DNA from: Prevotella melaninogenica
Lineage (GTDB): Bacteria > Bacteroidota > Bacteroidia > Bacteroidales > Bacteroidaceae
Assembly (NCBI RefSeq): GCF_018127965.1
Contig: NZ_CP072349.1
Span: 934,001 to 998,000, forward strand
Length of the DNA: 64,000 nt
Reading direction: 5' to 3'
This document shows positions 54,734-63,493 of this stretch, piece after piece. The notes beneath the pieces are model-generated. The model made no database searches and was not told the DNA's origin. It was given only the letters and a program-made list of their open reading frames with translations. Each line of letters begins with the position of its first letter. Position 1 is the first letter of the stretch. Made by a program: the position numbers and the translations under genes.

Positions 54734-55369
54734 TTATAGCGTTTGATGCAAAAAAGCCCTAATAGAAGAGTATAGTTTCTTTACTTCAAAAGGAGCATGA
54801 GTTATAATGAAGACTTCGCCTGTATTATTAATAGCCATATAATCTCCATCATTTAAATTCTTAATCGTATAATATGTATTTCCTTCGATCTGAAGTTCAT
54901 TAATATCACCTATATCTATTTTCTTTAGTTCTTCTGTCGAAAGCATTTGTATGATATCTGTCTTTCCGTTTGAATGATTTGTATAAGTATTTTCTTTCAG
55001 TGTGTTAAGAGAAACTTTATGCCAATCTAGAGAACTATATTTCGAATTAAAATAATAGCCAATTATTGTACCAAACGAAATATCTAGTTGTACTTCTACA
55101 TACTCTTGTCTTTTTTTATTCCAAATAAGAATACCTGACAGTGTTACTAACTCGGGATAGTTGTAATCACTGTAGTCGTGGTATTCTCTATTGAGAATTA
55201 AACTATAAAATCCTTTTCCATAATGTTTATTTTTACATTTTCCTATAATATGTTTGCTATTAATTTGTTTTAGTAGAAAGTTCCATCTATTTGGCAAGAT
55301 ACAAATTACATTTTTAAGAAAGTAGAAATCCTGCTCCTCTATTTTATTTTTATTAAAAAGACTAAACAT
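54734..55369 (-). CDS. Hypothetical protein
   Basis: 211 residues from ATG 55369; a longer frame from 55453 is out of keeping with the upstream small gene. MFSLFNKNKIEEQDFYFLKNVICILPNRWNFL begins a single globular domain with no signal peptide or membrane helix. I recognise no family; the strand-rich pattern with LQIEGNTYYTIKNLNDGDYMAINNTGEVFII resembles the small SUKH/Imm-type immunity proteins only loosely. The base composition is markedly A/T-rich. It follows a 52-residue gene by 19 bases. Confidence 0.62.
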   Translation of the reverse strand: MFSLFNKNKIEEQDFYFLKNVICILPNRWNFLLKQINSKHIIGKCKNKHYGKGFYSLILNREYHDYSDYNYPELVTLSGILIWNKKRQEYVEVQLDISFGTIIGYYFNSKYSSLDWHKVSLNTLKENTYTNHSNGKTDIIQMLSTEELKKIDIGDINELQIEGNTYYTIKNLNDGDYMAINNTGEVFIITHAPFEVKKLYSSIRAFLHQTL

Positions 55370-55388
55370 CTTATTTTGTTTTTGCTCA

Positions 55389-55547
55389 TTATTCGTATAC
55401 GGTCCAGCTTTCGTAAGTAGCACCATAGACATAAGTCCTAATATCTGCCACACTTACAATGACAACTCCTATTTTCGTAAAAGTCGGCAGAGAGTTCTTA
55501 TATTTAGAAGATACGCTTGTCTGATTTTCAAATAGTGTAACCCCCAT
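55389..55547 (-). CDS. 52-residue small protein upstream of the hypothetical gene
   Basis: ATG at 55547 to TAA at 55389, reading MGVTLFENQTSVSS...PTFTKIGVVIVSVADIRTYVYGATYESWTVYE. The central IGVVIVSVADI is hydrophobic but too short for a firm membrane helix. A TATATTTG -7 box (55584-55591) stands 36 bases before its ATG, and the next gene starts 19 bases after its stop. These facts argue for a real first gene of a two-gene unit. Confidence 0.6.
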   Translation of the reverse strand: MGVTLFENQTSVSSKYKNSLPTFTKIGVVIVSVADIRTYVYGATYESWTVYE

Positions 55548-55583
55548 TACTTATTTATGCTTAAAGATATTATTTTTCAAGGG

Positions 55584-55591
55584 CAAATATA
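55584..55591 (-). promoter_or_regulatory. -7 box of the two-gene hypothetical unit
   Basis: TATATTTG on the - strand. No clear -33 TTTG was found at the usual spacing. Confidence 0.6.
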
Positions 55592-55900
55592 CAACTTTAT
55601 TTCGTAAATGTACTTTTAAGCAATAAGAAAATAGGCTGGTACATTATGTGTTATTTTCCAAATGTTACATATGGAATTACTATGAAAAACCTAATCTAAA
55701 TTTAATTGCTGTCATTTTTAACATTCTGTGTAAATTGTTTATTGTTAGATGCTTAGTTGGAGAAAAGAGGTGATAGGAGTGAAAGCACAATAGAAAAGGT
55801 GTGTAGTTCTCTTTTGTATTTTGAATTGTAAAGATATGTCGATCCGTAGTGTGTATAGATGTTTGGCAGTAAGGATATTTAAGGCAATTACACGTCAATT
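55592..55900. other. Intergenic DNA without a supported gene
   Basis: A 72-codon frame at 55680-55898 on the - strand begins three bases before the stop of the next gene, is Cys/His-rich in a non-family-like way and has no promoter; I see nothing else here. Confidence 0.55.
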
Positions 55901-56779
55901 TTAATATGAGCTTGTTAGAATGTTGTATATAATATCTCTTAGTTTTACCATGACAGGATAATGATCAGAAATATTACGACGTGACTTACCAAGCCAATAG
56001 CTGTTGGTAAAGATAGCATAATGTGGAACTTTAAAATCAGAAGAAACGAAAATATGGTCAATTCGGGATTTACTGCGACTATCCTGCATAAAGTCATTCC
56101 ATGTTCCAGTAGGTGTCATGCGTTGTAGAGCATTGGTGTAACAATCACGTAGAACCCCAGAGTTAGAGAAGATTTGATAGATTTCATCTGTTTGGTCTAC
56201 ATTAAAATCGCCCGTCAGAATTGTAGGTAACCCTTTTGATAACTGATTAATGCGTTTTAAAATTAATAGAGCACTCTCTCTCCGTGCCACAGTACCCACA
56301 TGGTCCATGTGAGTATTGAAGAAATAAAATTGCTTACCTGATATTTTATCTTGAAATTTTCCCCATGTGCAAATACGAATACATACTGCATCCCATCCTA
56401 AAGAAGCTCTTTCTGGAGTAGGAGAGAGCCAGAAATTACCACTATCTAATAAACTAAGTTGATCTTTTTTATAAAAGATTGCTGCGTATTCTCCTTTTTC
56501 TTTACCATTGTCTCTTCCAACACCAATATAACCATAACCATCTAATCCTTTCATTAAATCATGTAGTTGGTCTACAAGTACCTCTTGTGTACCAAATATT
56601 TCGGGTTGTTCAAAATTTATGAAGTCACATAATTGCGGACAGCGTTGTGCCCATGCGTTTCCTTCTTTTTCGTCATTTGGATTGTTATAACGGATATTAT
56701 AAGTGCCCACATAGAGTTGTTGAGCCGAAAGGCTACAGCTCAGTAGCAATGCAAGGAATAGTGTAGTTGGTTTATTCAT
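55901..56779 (-). CDS. Exported endonuclease/exonuclease/phosphatase-family protein
   Basis: 292 residues with signal peptide MNKPTTLFLALLLSCSLSAQQ. The EEP catalytic set is present: GTYNIRYNN, FGTQEVLVDQL (Glu), NTHMDHVG (His), LTGDFNVDQTDE (Asp-x-Asn), SRIDHIF (Asp) and ISDHYPVMV (final Asp-His). Members cut nucleic acid or hydrolyse phosphodiesters and sphingomyelin in the periplasm or medium. The substrate cannot be decided from sequence. Confidence 0.9.
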   Translation of the reverse strand: MNKPTTLFLALLLSCSLSAQQLYVGTYNIRYNNPNDEKEGNAWAQRCPQLCDFINFEQPEIFGTQEVLVDQLHDLMKGLDGYGYIGVGRDNGKEKGEYAAIFYKKDQLSLLDSGNFWLSPTPERASLGWDAVCIRICTWGKFQDKISGKQFYFFNTHMDHVGTVARRESALLILKRINQLSKGLPTILTGDFNVDQTDEIYQIFSNSGVLRDCYTNALQRMTPTGTWNDFMQDSRSKSRIDHIFVSSDFKVPHYAIFTNSYWLGKSRRNISDHYPVMVKLRDIIYNILTSSY

Positions 56780-56910
56780 GATTTAAGTTCTTTATTGTTC
56801 CACAATCTGTAATATACTTTTACATACAGTTTTATGTTCAGTGGTAATATAGTTAGCTTCTGCTTGTGGCTTACTTACTAAGCAGACTAATAAAAGGCAT
56901 TAATAAAAAA

Positions 56911-56951
56911 AGAAGTCCCCCTCTCCTTAACAGGAGGAGGGGAATGTCTTC
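56911..56951 (-). terminator. hisS terminator
   Basis: AGAAGTCCCCCTCTCC and GGAGGAGGGGAATGTCTTCT fold into a stem with a small bulge; on the - strand T-rich DNA follows. It overlaps the last codon of hisS by a base. Confidence 0.75.
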
Positions 56952-58309
56952 TAAAATCTACTAATTATCTCCTCTGGCTTTACAAGTTCCTGTTCGCCAG
57001 TAGTCATATTCTTTAGTGTTATCTTACCTTCTTGCATTTCAGTTTCACCTGCAAGGGCAACAAAACCAATGTTCTTTGCATTGGCATAGCTCATTTGTTT
57101 CTTCATTTTAGCCTTGTCAGGGAACATTTCCGTGCGAATTCCAGCCCTACGTGCAGCTGCAACAATTGGCAGACAGTAGGCAGTTTCCTTCTCTCCGAAG
57201 TTAATAAAGAGAAGCTGTGTACCCTGTACGCTCTCCTTTGGATAGAGGTCGAGCGTATTAAGAACATCATAAATGCGGTCAGCACCAAAGCTAATTCCGA
57301 CACCAGAGATACCTGGCATACCAAAGATACCAGTTAGGTTGTCATAACGTCCACCACCAGTGATAGAACCAATCTGTACATCAAGGGCCTTAACCTCAAA
57401 GATAGCACCTGTGTAATAGTTCAATCCACGTGCCAAAGTAAGGTCGAGCTGTATCTCATTGTTTAGTCCAGAGTCTTTCAATGTTTCAAGGATAAAACGC
57501 GTTTCTTCAACACCTTTTAGTCCAGTTTCACTCTCCTTCAAGACTTCTGCAATAACATCAAGTTTCTCTTCATTGGTTCCTTCTAACTTGATGATAGGTT
57601 GCAACTTCTCTATTGCTTCATCAGAGATTCCATTATTACGTAGTTCTTCGTTTACATTATCAAGTCCTATTTTATCAAGTTTGTCGATAGCAACTGTGAT
57701 GTCAACAATCTTATCCTTCTCACCAATTACTTCAGCTATACCTGTGAGAATCTTTCTATTGTTAATCTTTATCTGTACGCGAATGCCAAACTCTGTAAAT
57801 ACAGTGTCAATAATCTGCATTAACTCCACCTCGTTTAATAATGAATCAGAGCCTACTACATCGGCATCACACTGATAGAACTCACGATAACGGCCCTTCT
57901 GTGGACGGTCTGCACGCCATACTGGCTGTATTTGGTAACGCTTGAAAGGTAACTGCAACTCATCACGATGCATCACCACGTAGCGAGCAAAAGGTACTGT
58001 AAGGTCATAACGCAATCCCTTTTCGCAGAGTTTTGTCTGCATCTTTAGTGTGTTGCGCTCCTTAAGTTCTTCATCGCTAACAGCCTTTAAGTAGTCTCCT
58101 GAATTCAGAATCTTAAAGAGGAGTTTATCTCCTTCTTCACCATACTTACCCATCAGCGTCTGTAAGGTCTCCATAGAAGGTGTCTCTATCTGCTGAAAGC
58201 CATAGAGAGCGTAAACACGCTTGATGGTATCAAATATGTAATTTCGTTTTGCCATCTCATCTGGACCGAAGTCGCGGGTACCCTTTGGGATGGAAGGTTT
58301 GTTTGCCAT
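56951..58309 (-). CDS. hisS: Histidyl-tRNA synthetase
   Basis: 452 residues. Class-II motifs: [26 protein letters not shown] (motif 1), [34 protein letters not shown] (motif 2) and [13 protein letters not shown] (motif 3), plus the His-specific [14 protein letters not shown] and the C-terminal anticodon domain ([23 protein letters not shown]). It charges tRNA-His. It is single, intact and normal in length. Confidence 0.97.
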   Translation of the reverse strand: MANKPSIPKGTRDFGPDEMAKRNYIFDTIKRVYALYGFQQIETPSMETLQTLMGKYGEEGDKLLFKILNSGDYLKAVSDEELKERNTLKMQTKLCEKGLRYDLTVPFARYVVMHRDELQLPFKRYQIQPVWRADRPQKGRYREFYQCDADVVGSDSLLNEVELMQIIDTVFTEFGIRVQIKINNRKILTGIAEVIGEKDKIVDITVAIDKLDKIGLDNVNEELRNNGISDEAIEKLQPIIKLEGTNEEKLDVIAEVLKESETGLKGVEETRFILETLKDSGLNNEIQLDLTLARGLNYYTGAIFEVKALDVQIGSITGGGRYDNLTGIFGMPGISGVGISFGADRIYDVLNTLDLYPKESVQGTQLLFINFGEKETAYCLPIVAAARRAGIRTEMFPDKAKMKKQMSYANAKNIGFVALAGETEMQEGKITLKNMTTGEQELVKPEEIISRF

Positions 58310-58343
58310 TTGTCTTGTATTTATGTTTTACGAATAAAATATA

Positions 58344-58404
58344 TTAGGCTGTGAGAAACGAATATAAGCTTTTAGAATGCTTATAGCCGCCAGTCACAGC
58401 CTAA
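58344..58404 (-). terminator. purA terminator
   Basis: TTAGGCTGTGA and TCACAGCCTAA are perfect 11-bp arms around a 39-base loop that contains a further small stem (AAGCTTTTAGAATGCTT). It lies just beyond the purA stop on the - strand. Confidence 0.7.
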
Positions 58405-58410
58405 ACAGGA

Positions 58411-59685
58411 TTATAAAACGATCGTTTGCTCGCGGTCAGGACCAACAGAGATAATACCAATGCGAGTCTCAAGATAGTTCTCAAGGAAAGCTACATACTC
58501 ACGGAACTCCTCTGGGAATTCATCCTGTGACTTACATTTTGTCATATCTTTCTTCCAACCACGGAATTCCTTGTAGATTGGTTTCACGTTATCAATCTCG
58601 TAAGGGAAGTCCTTTGTTTCTGTACCATCTGGCAACTCGTATGCAACGCATGCCTTGATGGTTTCGAAGCTATCAAGAACATCGCTCTTCATCATAATAA
58701 GCTCAGTTACACCATTTACCATTACAGAGTAGCGAAGCTGAACAAGGTCAATCCAACCACAACGGCGCTCACGTCCGGTAACAGCTCCATACTCATGGCC
58801 GAGATCACGAATGGTCTTTCCGGTCTCGTCAAATAATTCTGTTGGGAATGGACCAGAGCCGACACGAGTACAGTAAGCCTTCATGATACCATAGACATTG
58901 CCCACCTTATTAGGACCAATACCAAGTCCTGTACAAGCACCCGCACAAATTGTATTTGATGAAGTTACGAAAGGATAAGAACCAAAGTCTACGTCGAGCA
59001 TTGTTCCTTGTGCACCTTCGCAAAGAATATGCTTACTTTCACGAAGGAGGCGGTTGATTTCATTTTCAGAATCAACAAACTTAAACTCCTTCATATATGC
59101 TATGCCTTCCATCCAAAGCTTCTCAGTCTCTTCTAAGCCTTCAAAGTCTGTCCAACCAAGTGCTGCAAGCATTTTCATATGACGCTCCTTATGAGCAGCA
59201 TACTTTTGTTCGAAGTCGCAGAGGATATCACCAACACGTAAACCATTTCGACTGATTTTATCAGTATAAGTAGGACCAATACCCTTGCCAGTAGTTCCAA
59301 CCTTATCTTTACCCTTTGCAGCCTCGTAGGCGCGGTCAAGAATACGATGTGTTGGCATGATAAGGTGGGCTTTCTTTGAGATATGTAAACGTTCCTTTAG
59401 AGGATGTCCACTCTTCTCAAGGTCTTTTGCTTCACCCATAAAGAGATCTGGAGCTAAAACAACTCCATTGCCAATGATGTTAACTTTGCCACCTTGGAAG
59501 ATGCCTGATGGTATAGAACGTAGCACGTACTTCTGACCTTCGAACTCAAGAGTGTGTCCTGCGTTCGGACCTCCTTGGAAACGAGCTACTACATCGTAGC
59601 GTGGTGTGAGCACGTCTACAACCTTACCTTTTCCTTCATCACCCCATTGGAGACCCAACAGGACGTCTACTTTACCTGTGTTCAT
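58411..59685 (-). CDS. purA: Adenylosuccinate synthetase
   Basis: 424 residues, normal. QWGDEGKGKVVDVL (GTP-binding loop), FQGGPNAGHT, GTTGKGIGPTYTDKISR, CEGAQGTMLDVDFGSYPFVTSSNT and RVGSGPFPTEL are all present. It converts IMP to adenylosuccinate with GTP and aspartate. Its start overlaps the stop of the Fur-family gene by four bases (59682-59685), so the two are cotranscribed. Confidence 0.97.
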   Translation of the reverse strand: MNTGKVDVLLGLQWGDEGKGKVVDVLTPRYDVVARFQGGPNAGHTLEFEGQKYVLRSIPSGIFQGGKVNIIGNGVVLAPDLFMGEAKDLEKSGHPLKERLHISKKAHLIMPTHRILDRAYEAAKGKDKVGTTGKGIGPTYTDKISRNGLRVGDILCDFEQKYAAHKERHMKMLAALGWTDFEGLEETEKLWMEGIAYMKEFKFVDSENEINRLLRESKHILCEGAQGTMLDVDFGSYPFVTSSNTICAGACTGLGIGPNKVGNVYGIMKAYCTRVGSGPFPTELFDETGKTIRDLGHEYGAVTGRERRCGWIDLVQLRYSVMVNGVTELIMMKSDVLDSFETIKACVAYELPDGTETKDFPYEIDNVKPIYKEFRGWKKDMTKCKSQDEFPEEFREYVAFLENYLETRIGIISVGPDREQTIVL

Positions 59686-60188
59686 TTGCTTTTATGTGAG
59701 TTTTTTACTTGTTTCTGTGTAAGAAACTTGCTTCTCTGACGCGACAAGGCAGCTTGGCAGCGTGAGCATATGCCATATATATATAAGGAGAAACCATCTC
59801 GGCGAAAGCGGTGGAACTTTGTGTTCTTTATAGCATCCGCAATCTCTGGGGAATCAACCTCTGTCACTGTTCCGCATAGCGTACAGATCTGATGGATATG
59901 ATCTTCATTGTTATAGCATGCCTCATACTTGGTTTGACCGATGAACCGATGTCTGACTACGAGACGTAATTCAATGAAAAGACGCATCGTATTGTAAAGT
60001 GTGGCACGCGAAACTCGAAAATTATTCTTTTCAAGTGCTGCACCTAATTCATCTAAGGAGAAATGTTCTCCCATGTCATACACCGCATCCAAGATGGCAT
60101 ATCGCTCTGAAGTCTTGCGATGATTGTTAGCTTCGAGGTATTCATCCAGAATGTCTCGAACTCTTTTTTTGACTATATCTTTAGTCAC
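59682..60188 (-). CDS. Fur-family transcriptional regulator
   Basis: 168 residues. The winged helix (SERYAILDAVYDMGEHFSLDELGAALEKNNFRVSRATLYNTMRLFIELRLV) is followed by the dimerisation domain with two CxxC pairs (CTLCG and CSRCQ) for structural zinc and IHQICTL. The basic C-terminal tail (RQRSKFLTQKQVKNSHKSK) is longer than usual. Whether it senses iron, peroxide or zinc is not clear; the absence of the common HHDHxxC motif is notable. It shares its transcript with purA. Confidence 0.9.
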   Translation of the reverse strand: MTKDIVKKRVRDILDEYLEANNHRKTSERYAILDAVYDMGEHFSLDELGAALEKNNFRVSRATLYNTMRLFIELRLVVRHRFIGQTKYEACYNNEDHIHQICTLCGTVTEVDSPEIADAIKNTKFHRFRRDGFSLYIYGICSRCQAALSRQRSKFLTQKQVKNSHKSK

Positions 60189-60209
60189 AACTTACTGATT
60201 AAATTCGCA

Positions 60210-60217
60210 CAAAGTTA
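60210..60217 (-). promoter_or_regulatory. -7 box of the Fur-family/purA operon
   Basis: TAACTTTG on the - strand, 21 bases before the ATG. Confidence 0.6.
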
Positions 60218-60609
60218 CTATTTTTAAATGATATAACTACTATATAGTAATGAAAAAAAGTTAAAAACATTGTGCTTGAATAATAGTATAAAAGCTGTCT
60301 TGTAATTCTTTTTACATGTTTATTACACTATGGTATTATTCTTTATACAAGTACTATATCGAATTATTTTCATAAAAAAAGGTTCTTCAGTTAAATGCGT
60401 AGATTGTTAATAGAATGAGATTAATCCATATACATGGTATGATTACCCCCAATTAGAGGGTTTTAGAAAGGGGGATAAACTACATGACAAATATGATTAG
60501 GTGCGATGTCTATCTGTCTTTTATAAACAACTTACTCCCTTATTAATAGAAGTTTGTAAATTATTTTCGTGTGGGTCAAAGCCAAGACATGCTCTTTTGG
60601 CTTCTTAAA
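60218..60609. other. Intergenic DNA without a gene
   Basis: First part of the 959-bp gap between the Fur-family gene and nrfH. No supported frame. Confidence 0.5.
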
Positions 60610-60729
60610 GACGCCTAATTGACTTGCAAAAGGTGCCCTTTAAGCCCCTTACTAATGCCCTTTTGATGTCTTATTAAGCACCTTTTACTTTACTACTTTG
60701 TAACTAATTGATTTCCTTATGGTTACAAA
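60610..60729 (-). repeat. Intergenic repeat family D, copy 2
   Basis: Reverse-complement relative of 51378-51499: GACGCCTAATTGACTTGCAA, GGTGCCCTTTAAG, ACTAATGCCCTTTTGA and AAGCACCTTTTACTT, then GTAACTAATTGATTT and GGTTACAAA. Confidence 0.85.
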
Positions 60730-60983
60730 CCTATATTTTGTATGTGTTTTTGCCGTTATTTATAGATGTCTTGCTTGAAGTTATGTAATGATTTTTCAAT
60801 CTATTGTCTATTGATTATCGAAGTCTTAAAATGGAAAGGTTTTCAATGAAGTGGATGATAAATGGATAGAATGTTGACTGCCTAAGCCATGTTTTTGTTT
60901 AATGAGTAACTTCGTTTTTTCCTTTATAGCAATACGAAAAGCGTCTACACATTTAACAGAAGAACCCAAAAAACATTTCTCTT

Positions 60984-61049
60984 CATGGAAATAAGTAATT
61001 CTTGTCATGGACATAAATTCTTTTCTTCACGATAAAAATATATTAGATT
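60984..61049. repeat. 22-bp tandem array, family B, upstream of nrfH
   Basis: Units begin at 60984, 61006 and 61028: CATGGAAATAAG, CATGGACATAAA and CACGATAAAAAT, each followed by a T-rich half. The second and third units match the 25119 array (TTCTTT..CACGATAAAAA). Confidence 0.75.
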
Positions 61050-61060
61050 TAGTCTAAATC
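61046..61060. promoter_or_regulatory. Palindromic operator candidate upstream of nrfH
   Basis: GATTTAG-T-CTAAATC, perfect 7-bp arms; a weak -7 match TATCTTCG follows at 61116-61123 and the nrfH ATG at 61148. Confidence 0.55.
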
Positions 61061-61147
61061 ATAATTTATGATGATTTTTTCTTTTTTCTTTACTTGTCTA
61101 ATGAAAAATAATACATATCTTCGTGCACGAAACAAGATATAAATCCT

Positions 61148-61781
61148 ATGAAACTAAAAACCATATCTACCAAATTGAAAAGTATGATAGATAAGTTTCT
61201 ATCATGCATCTCATATCGGCAAAAGGTTACATTATCTATTTTGTGCGGTGTGATAGTAGGATTAACAGGGTTTATTCTTTTATCTTCTACGTATGCATAC
61301 CTATATAATAGGTGATGACCCAGCGGCATGTATTAATTGCCATATCATGTCACCTTATTATGCTACGTGGTCACACTCTGCACATGCTCGTAACACCACA
61401 TGTAACGATTGTCACGTTCCTAATGATAACGTTGCTGCACACTATGCTTTTAAAGGTATGGATGGTATGAAGCATGTAGCTTATTTTGTTACATTTAATG
61501 AATCGCAAACTATTCAGGCAGAATCAGCATCGGCAGAAGTGATAATGGATAACTGCATCCGCTGCCATAAACAATTAAATCAAGAGTTTGTAAATACAGG
61601 CAGAATAGATTACATGGAGGCTCAGCGTGGTGAAGGTAAAGCCTGCTGGGATTGTCATCGTGATGTAGCACACATGAAGATGAATTCTCTCTCAAGCACC
61701 CCTGGTGCAGAATATGTGGAACCAATGCCACCTTCTCCTGTTCCAGATTGGTTGCAAAAAGTGTTAGGAAAGAAAAAATAA
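61148..61781 (+). pseudogene. nrfH: nrfH, cytochrome c nitrite reductase small subunit, apparent frameshift
   Basis: The ATG at 61148 opens a frame with the expected N-terminal membrane helix (VTLSILCGVIVGLTGFILLSSTYAY), which stops at 61314. The rest, with DDPAACINCHIMSPYYATWSH and further CxxCH motifs (CNDCH, CIRCH, CWDCH), lies in another frame. The change is in CTATATAATAGG (61301-61312). Removing TATA or one base restores a protein of about 209-210 residues. NrfH is the tetraheme quinol oxidase that anchors NrfA and passes electrons to it. Confidence 0.88.
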
Positions 61782-61800
61782 GAACTAAAAATCGATAATT

Positions 61801-63297
61801 ATGGCAAAGACATTAAAGAAATGGCAAGGCTGGCTACTCTTTGGAGGAGCAATGGTTCTCGTGTTCATTCTTGGACTGCTCTGTTCTTCAATGCTTGAAA
61901 GAAGAGCTGAGGTTGTAAGTGTGTTCAACAACAGACGTACACCGATGACTGACTCCATTGTATCTCAGAATGAGAAATTTGCAGCTGATTTCCCACGTGA
62001 ATATGAGACGTGGGCAATGACAGAAGACACAAGTTTCGTGAGTAAGTACAATTCTTCCCAGGAAGTAGATGTACTGGCAGAGAGACCCGAAATGGTTATC
62101 CTATGGGCTGGCTATTCTTTCTCAAGAGGGTATAATACACCACGTGGACACCGTCATTGTATTGATGACTTACGTAAGATTATGCGTACAGGAAGTCCAG
62201 GTGTTGATGGACAAGATGACATACAGCCAGGAACCTGTTGGACCTGCAAGGGTCCTGATGTTCCACGTCTAATGCGTGAGAAAGGAACTGATAAATTCTA
62301 TGCTGCCAAGTGGAGCGACTGGGGACCAGAGGTCATGAACACCGTCGGTTGCTCTGACTGCCATGATGCAAGGACGATGGAACTTCGTCCCGCTCGTCCT
62401 GCTCTCTATGAGGCATGGGCTCGTGTCGGTAAAGACGTGAGAAAAGCCAGCCATCAAGAGATGCGTAGCCTGGTCTGCGCACAGTGCCACACGGAATACT
62501 ACTTCGAGAAAGAGAATGGCAACTATCTACATTTCCCTCAAGAGAAGGGTATGACGTGTGAGGCAGCAGAGGAATACTACGACAGTATTGGCTTCTATGA
62601 TTACATTAATCCATTATCAAAGGCGAAGATTTTAAAGGCACAGCACCCTGGTTATGAATTGTATTTACAGGGAATCCATGGACAGCGTGGTGTTTCATGT
62701 GCTGATTGTCATATGCCTTACATCTCTGAGGGTGGTGTGAAATATACAGATCACCATATTACAAGTCCATTAGCAAACATCAGTCGTACTTGCCAGACTT
62801 GTCACCGTCAAGATGCTGAAACACTTCGTCAGAATGTATATGAGCGTCAACAGAAGATTTATGACTTCCGTACTCATGTTGAAAGAGAACTTGCTGCAGC
62901 ACATATTGAAGCTAAATTTGCATGGGAAAAGGGTGCAACTGAGGCTGAGATGGAGCCTGTTTTGAAAGACCTTCGTAAGGGTCAGTGGCGTTGGGATTAT
63001 GCTGTTGCCAGCCATGGTGCTGCTTTCCATGCTCCACAAGAAGTAATGCGACTCCTTGGAAGTGCAATGGAATATGCAAAGGATGCACGCTTACAGATTG
63101 CACGTGTAGTTGCTCGTCACGGCTTTACAGGACAGATTCCTCTTCCTGACGTTTCTACTAAGGCTAAGGCACAGTCTTACATTGGCTTAGATATGACTAA
63201 GCTTAATGCACAAAAGAAGCAGTTCCTTGACACTATCGTTCCGAAGTGGATAGAGCAGGCACGCAAGAATAAGCGGTTTATAACTAAACCGATGTAA
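61801..63297 (+). CDS. nrfA: Cytochrome c nitrite reductase, catalytic subunit
   Basis: 498 residues with an uncleaved N-terminal signal anchor. The active-site heme motif CWTCK lies at 146-150, and four CxxCH motifs follow (CSDCH, CAQCH, CADCH, CQTCH). It reduces nitrite to ammonium in the periplasm with six electrons from the quinol pool through NrfH. It begins 19 bases after nrfH ends. Confidence 0.97.
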   Translation: MAKTLKKWQGWLLFGGAMVLVFILGLLCSSMLERRAEVVSVFNNRRTPMTDSIVSQNEKFAADFPREYETWAMTEDTSFVSKYNSSQEVDVLAERPEMVILWAGYSFSRGYNTPRGHRHCIDDLRKIMRTGSPGVDGQDDIQPGTCWTCKGPDVPRLMREKGTDKFYAAKWSDWGPEVMNTVGCSDCHDARTMELRPARPALYEAWARVGKDVRKASHQEMRSLVCAQCHTEYYFEKENGNYLHFPQEKGMTCEAAEEYYDSIGFYDYINPLSKAKILKAQHPGYELYLQGIHGQRGVSCADCHMPYISEGGVKYTDHHITSPLANISRTCQTCHRQDAETLRQNVYERQQKIYDFRTHVERELAAAHIEAKFAWEKGATEAEMEPVLKDLRKGQWRWDYAVASHGAAFHAPQEVMRLLGSAMEYAKDARLQIARVVARHGFTGQIPLPDVSTKAKAQSYIGLDMTKLNAQKKQFLDTIVPKWIEQARKNKRFITKPM

Positions 63298-63311
63298 ACA
63301 AACTTACACAC

Positions 63312-63341
63312 AGGATTCCTTCCCATTAGGGGAGGAATCTT
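63312..63341 (+). terminator. Hairpin after nrfA
   Basis: AGGATTCCTTCCC and GGGGAGGAATCTT form a stem with a mismatch and a CATTA loop. The following gene may still be read through. Confidence 0.6.
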
Positions 63342-63493
63342 GTTCAGTAAAATAGGAATACTCTATTTGAAGAATATTCTTGTATCCTAATATTTTATAT
63401 ATCAAAACGAAATTATTTATCTGCTCGTACTTCACAAACATAAAATAAAGTTTTTCAAGACCTTATTAATAGTGGGGGAGAGCCTCTTTTACT

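Noticed and set aside
55680..55898. 72-codon frame on the - strand between two genes
   Set aside because: No promoter, no family, Cys/His composition not conserved-looking.
60826..61014. 62-codon frame on the - strand upstream of nrfH
   Set aside because: It is interrupted by repeat units and shows no coding features.
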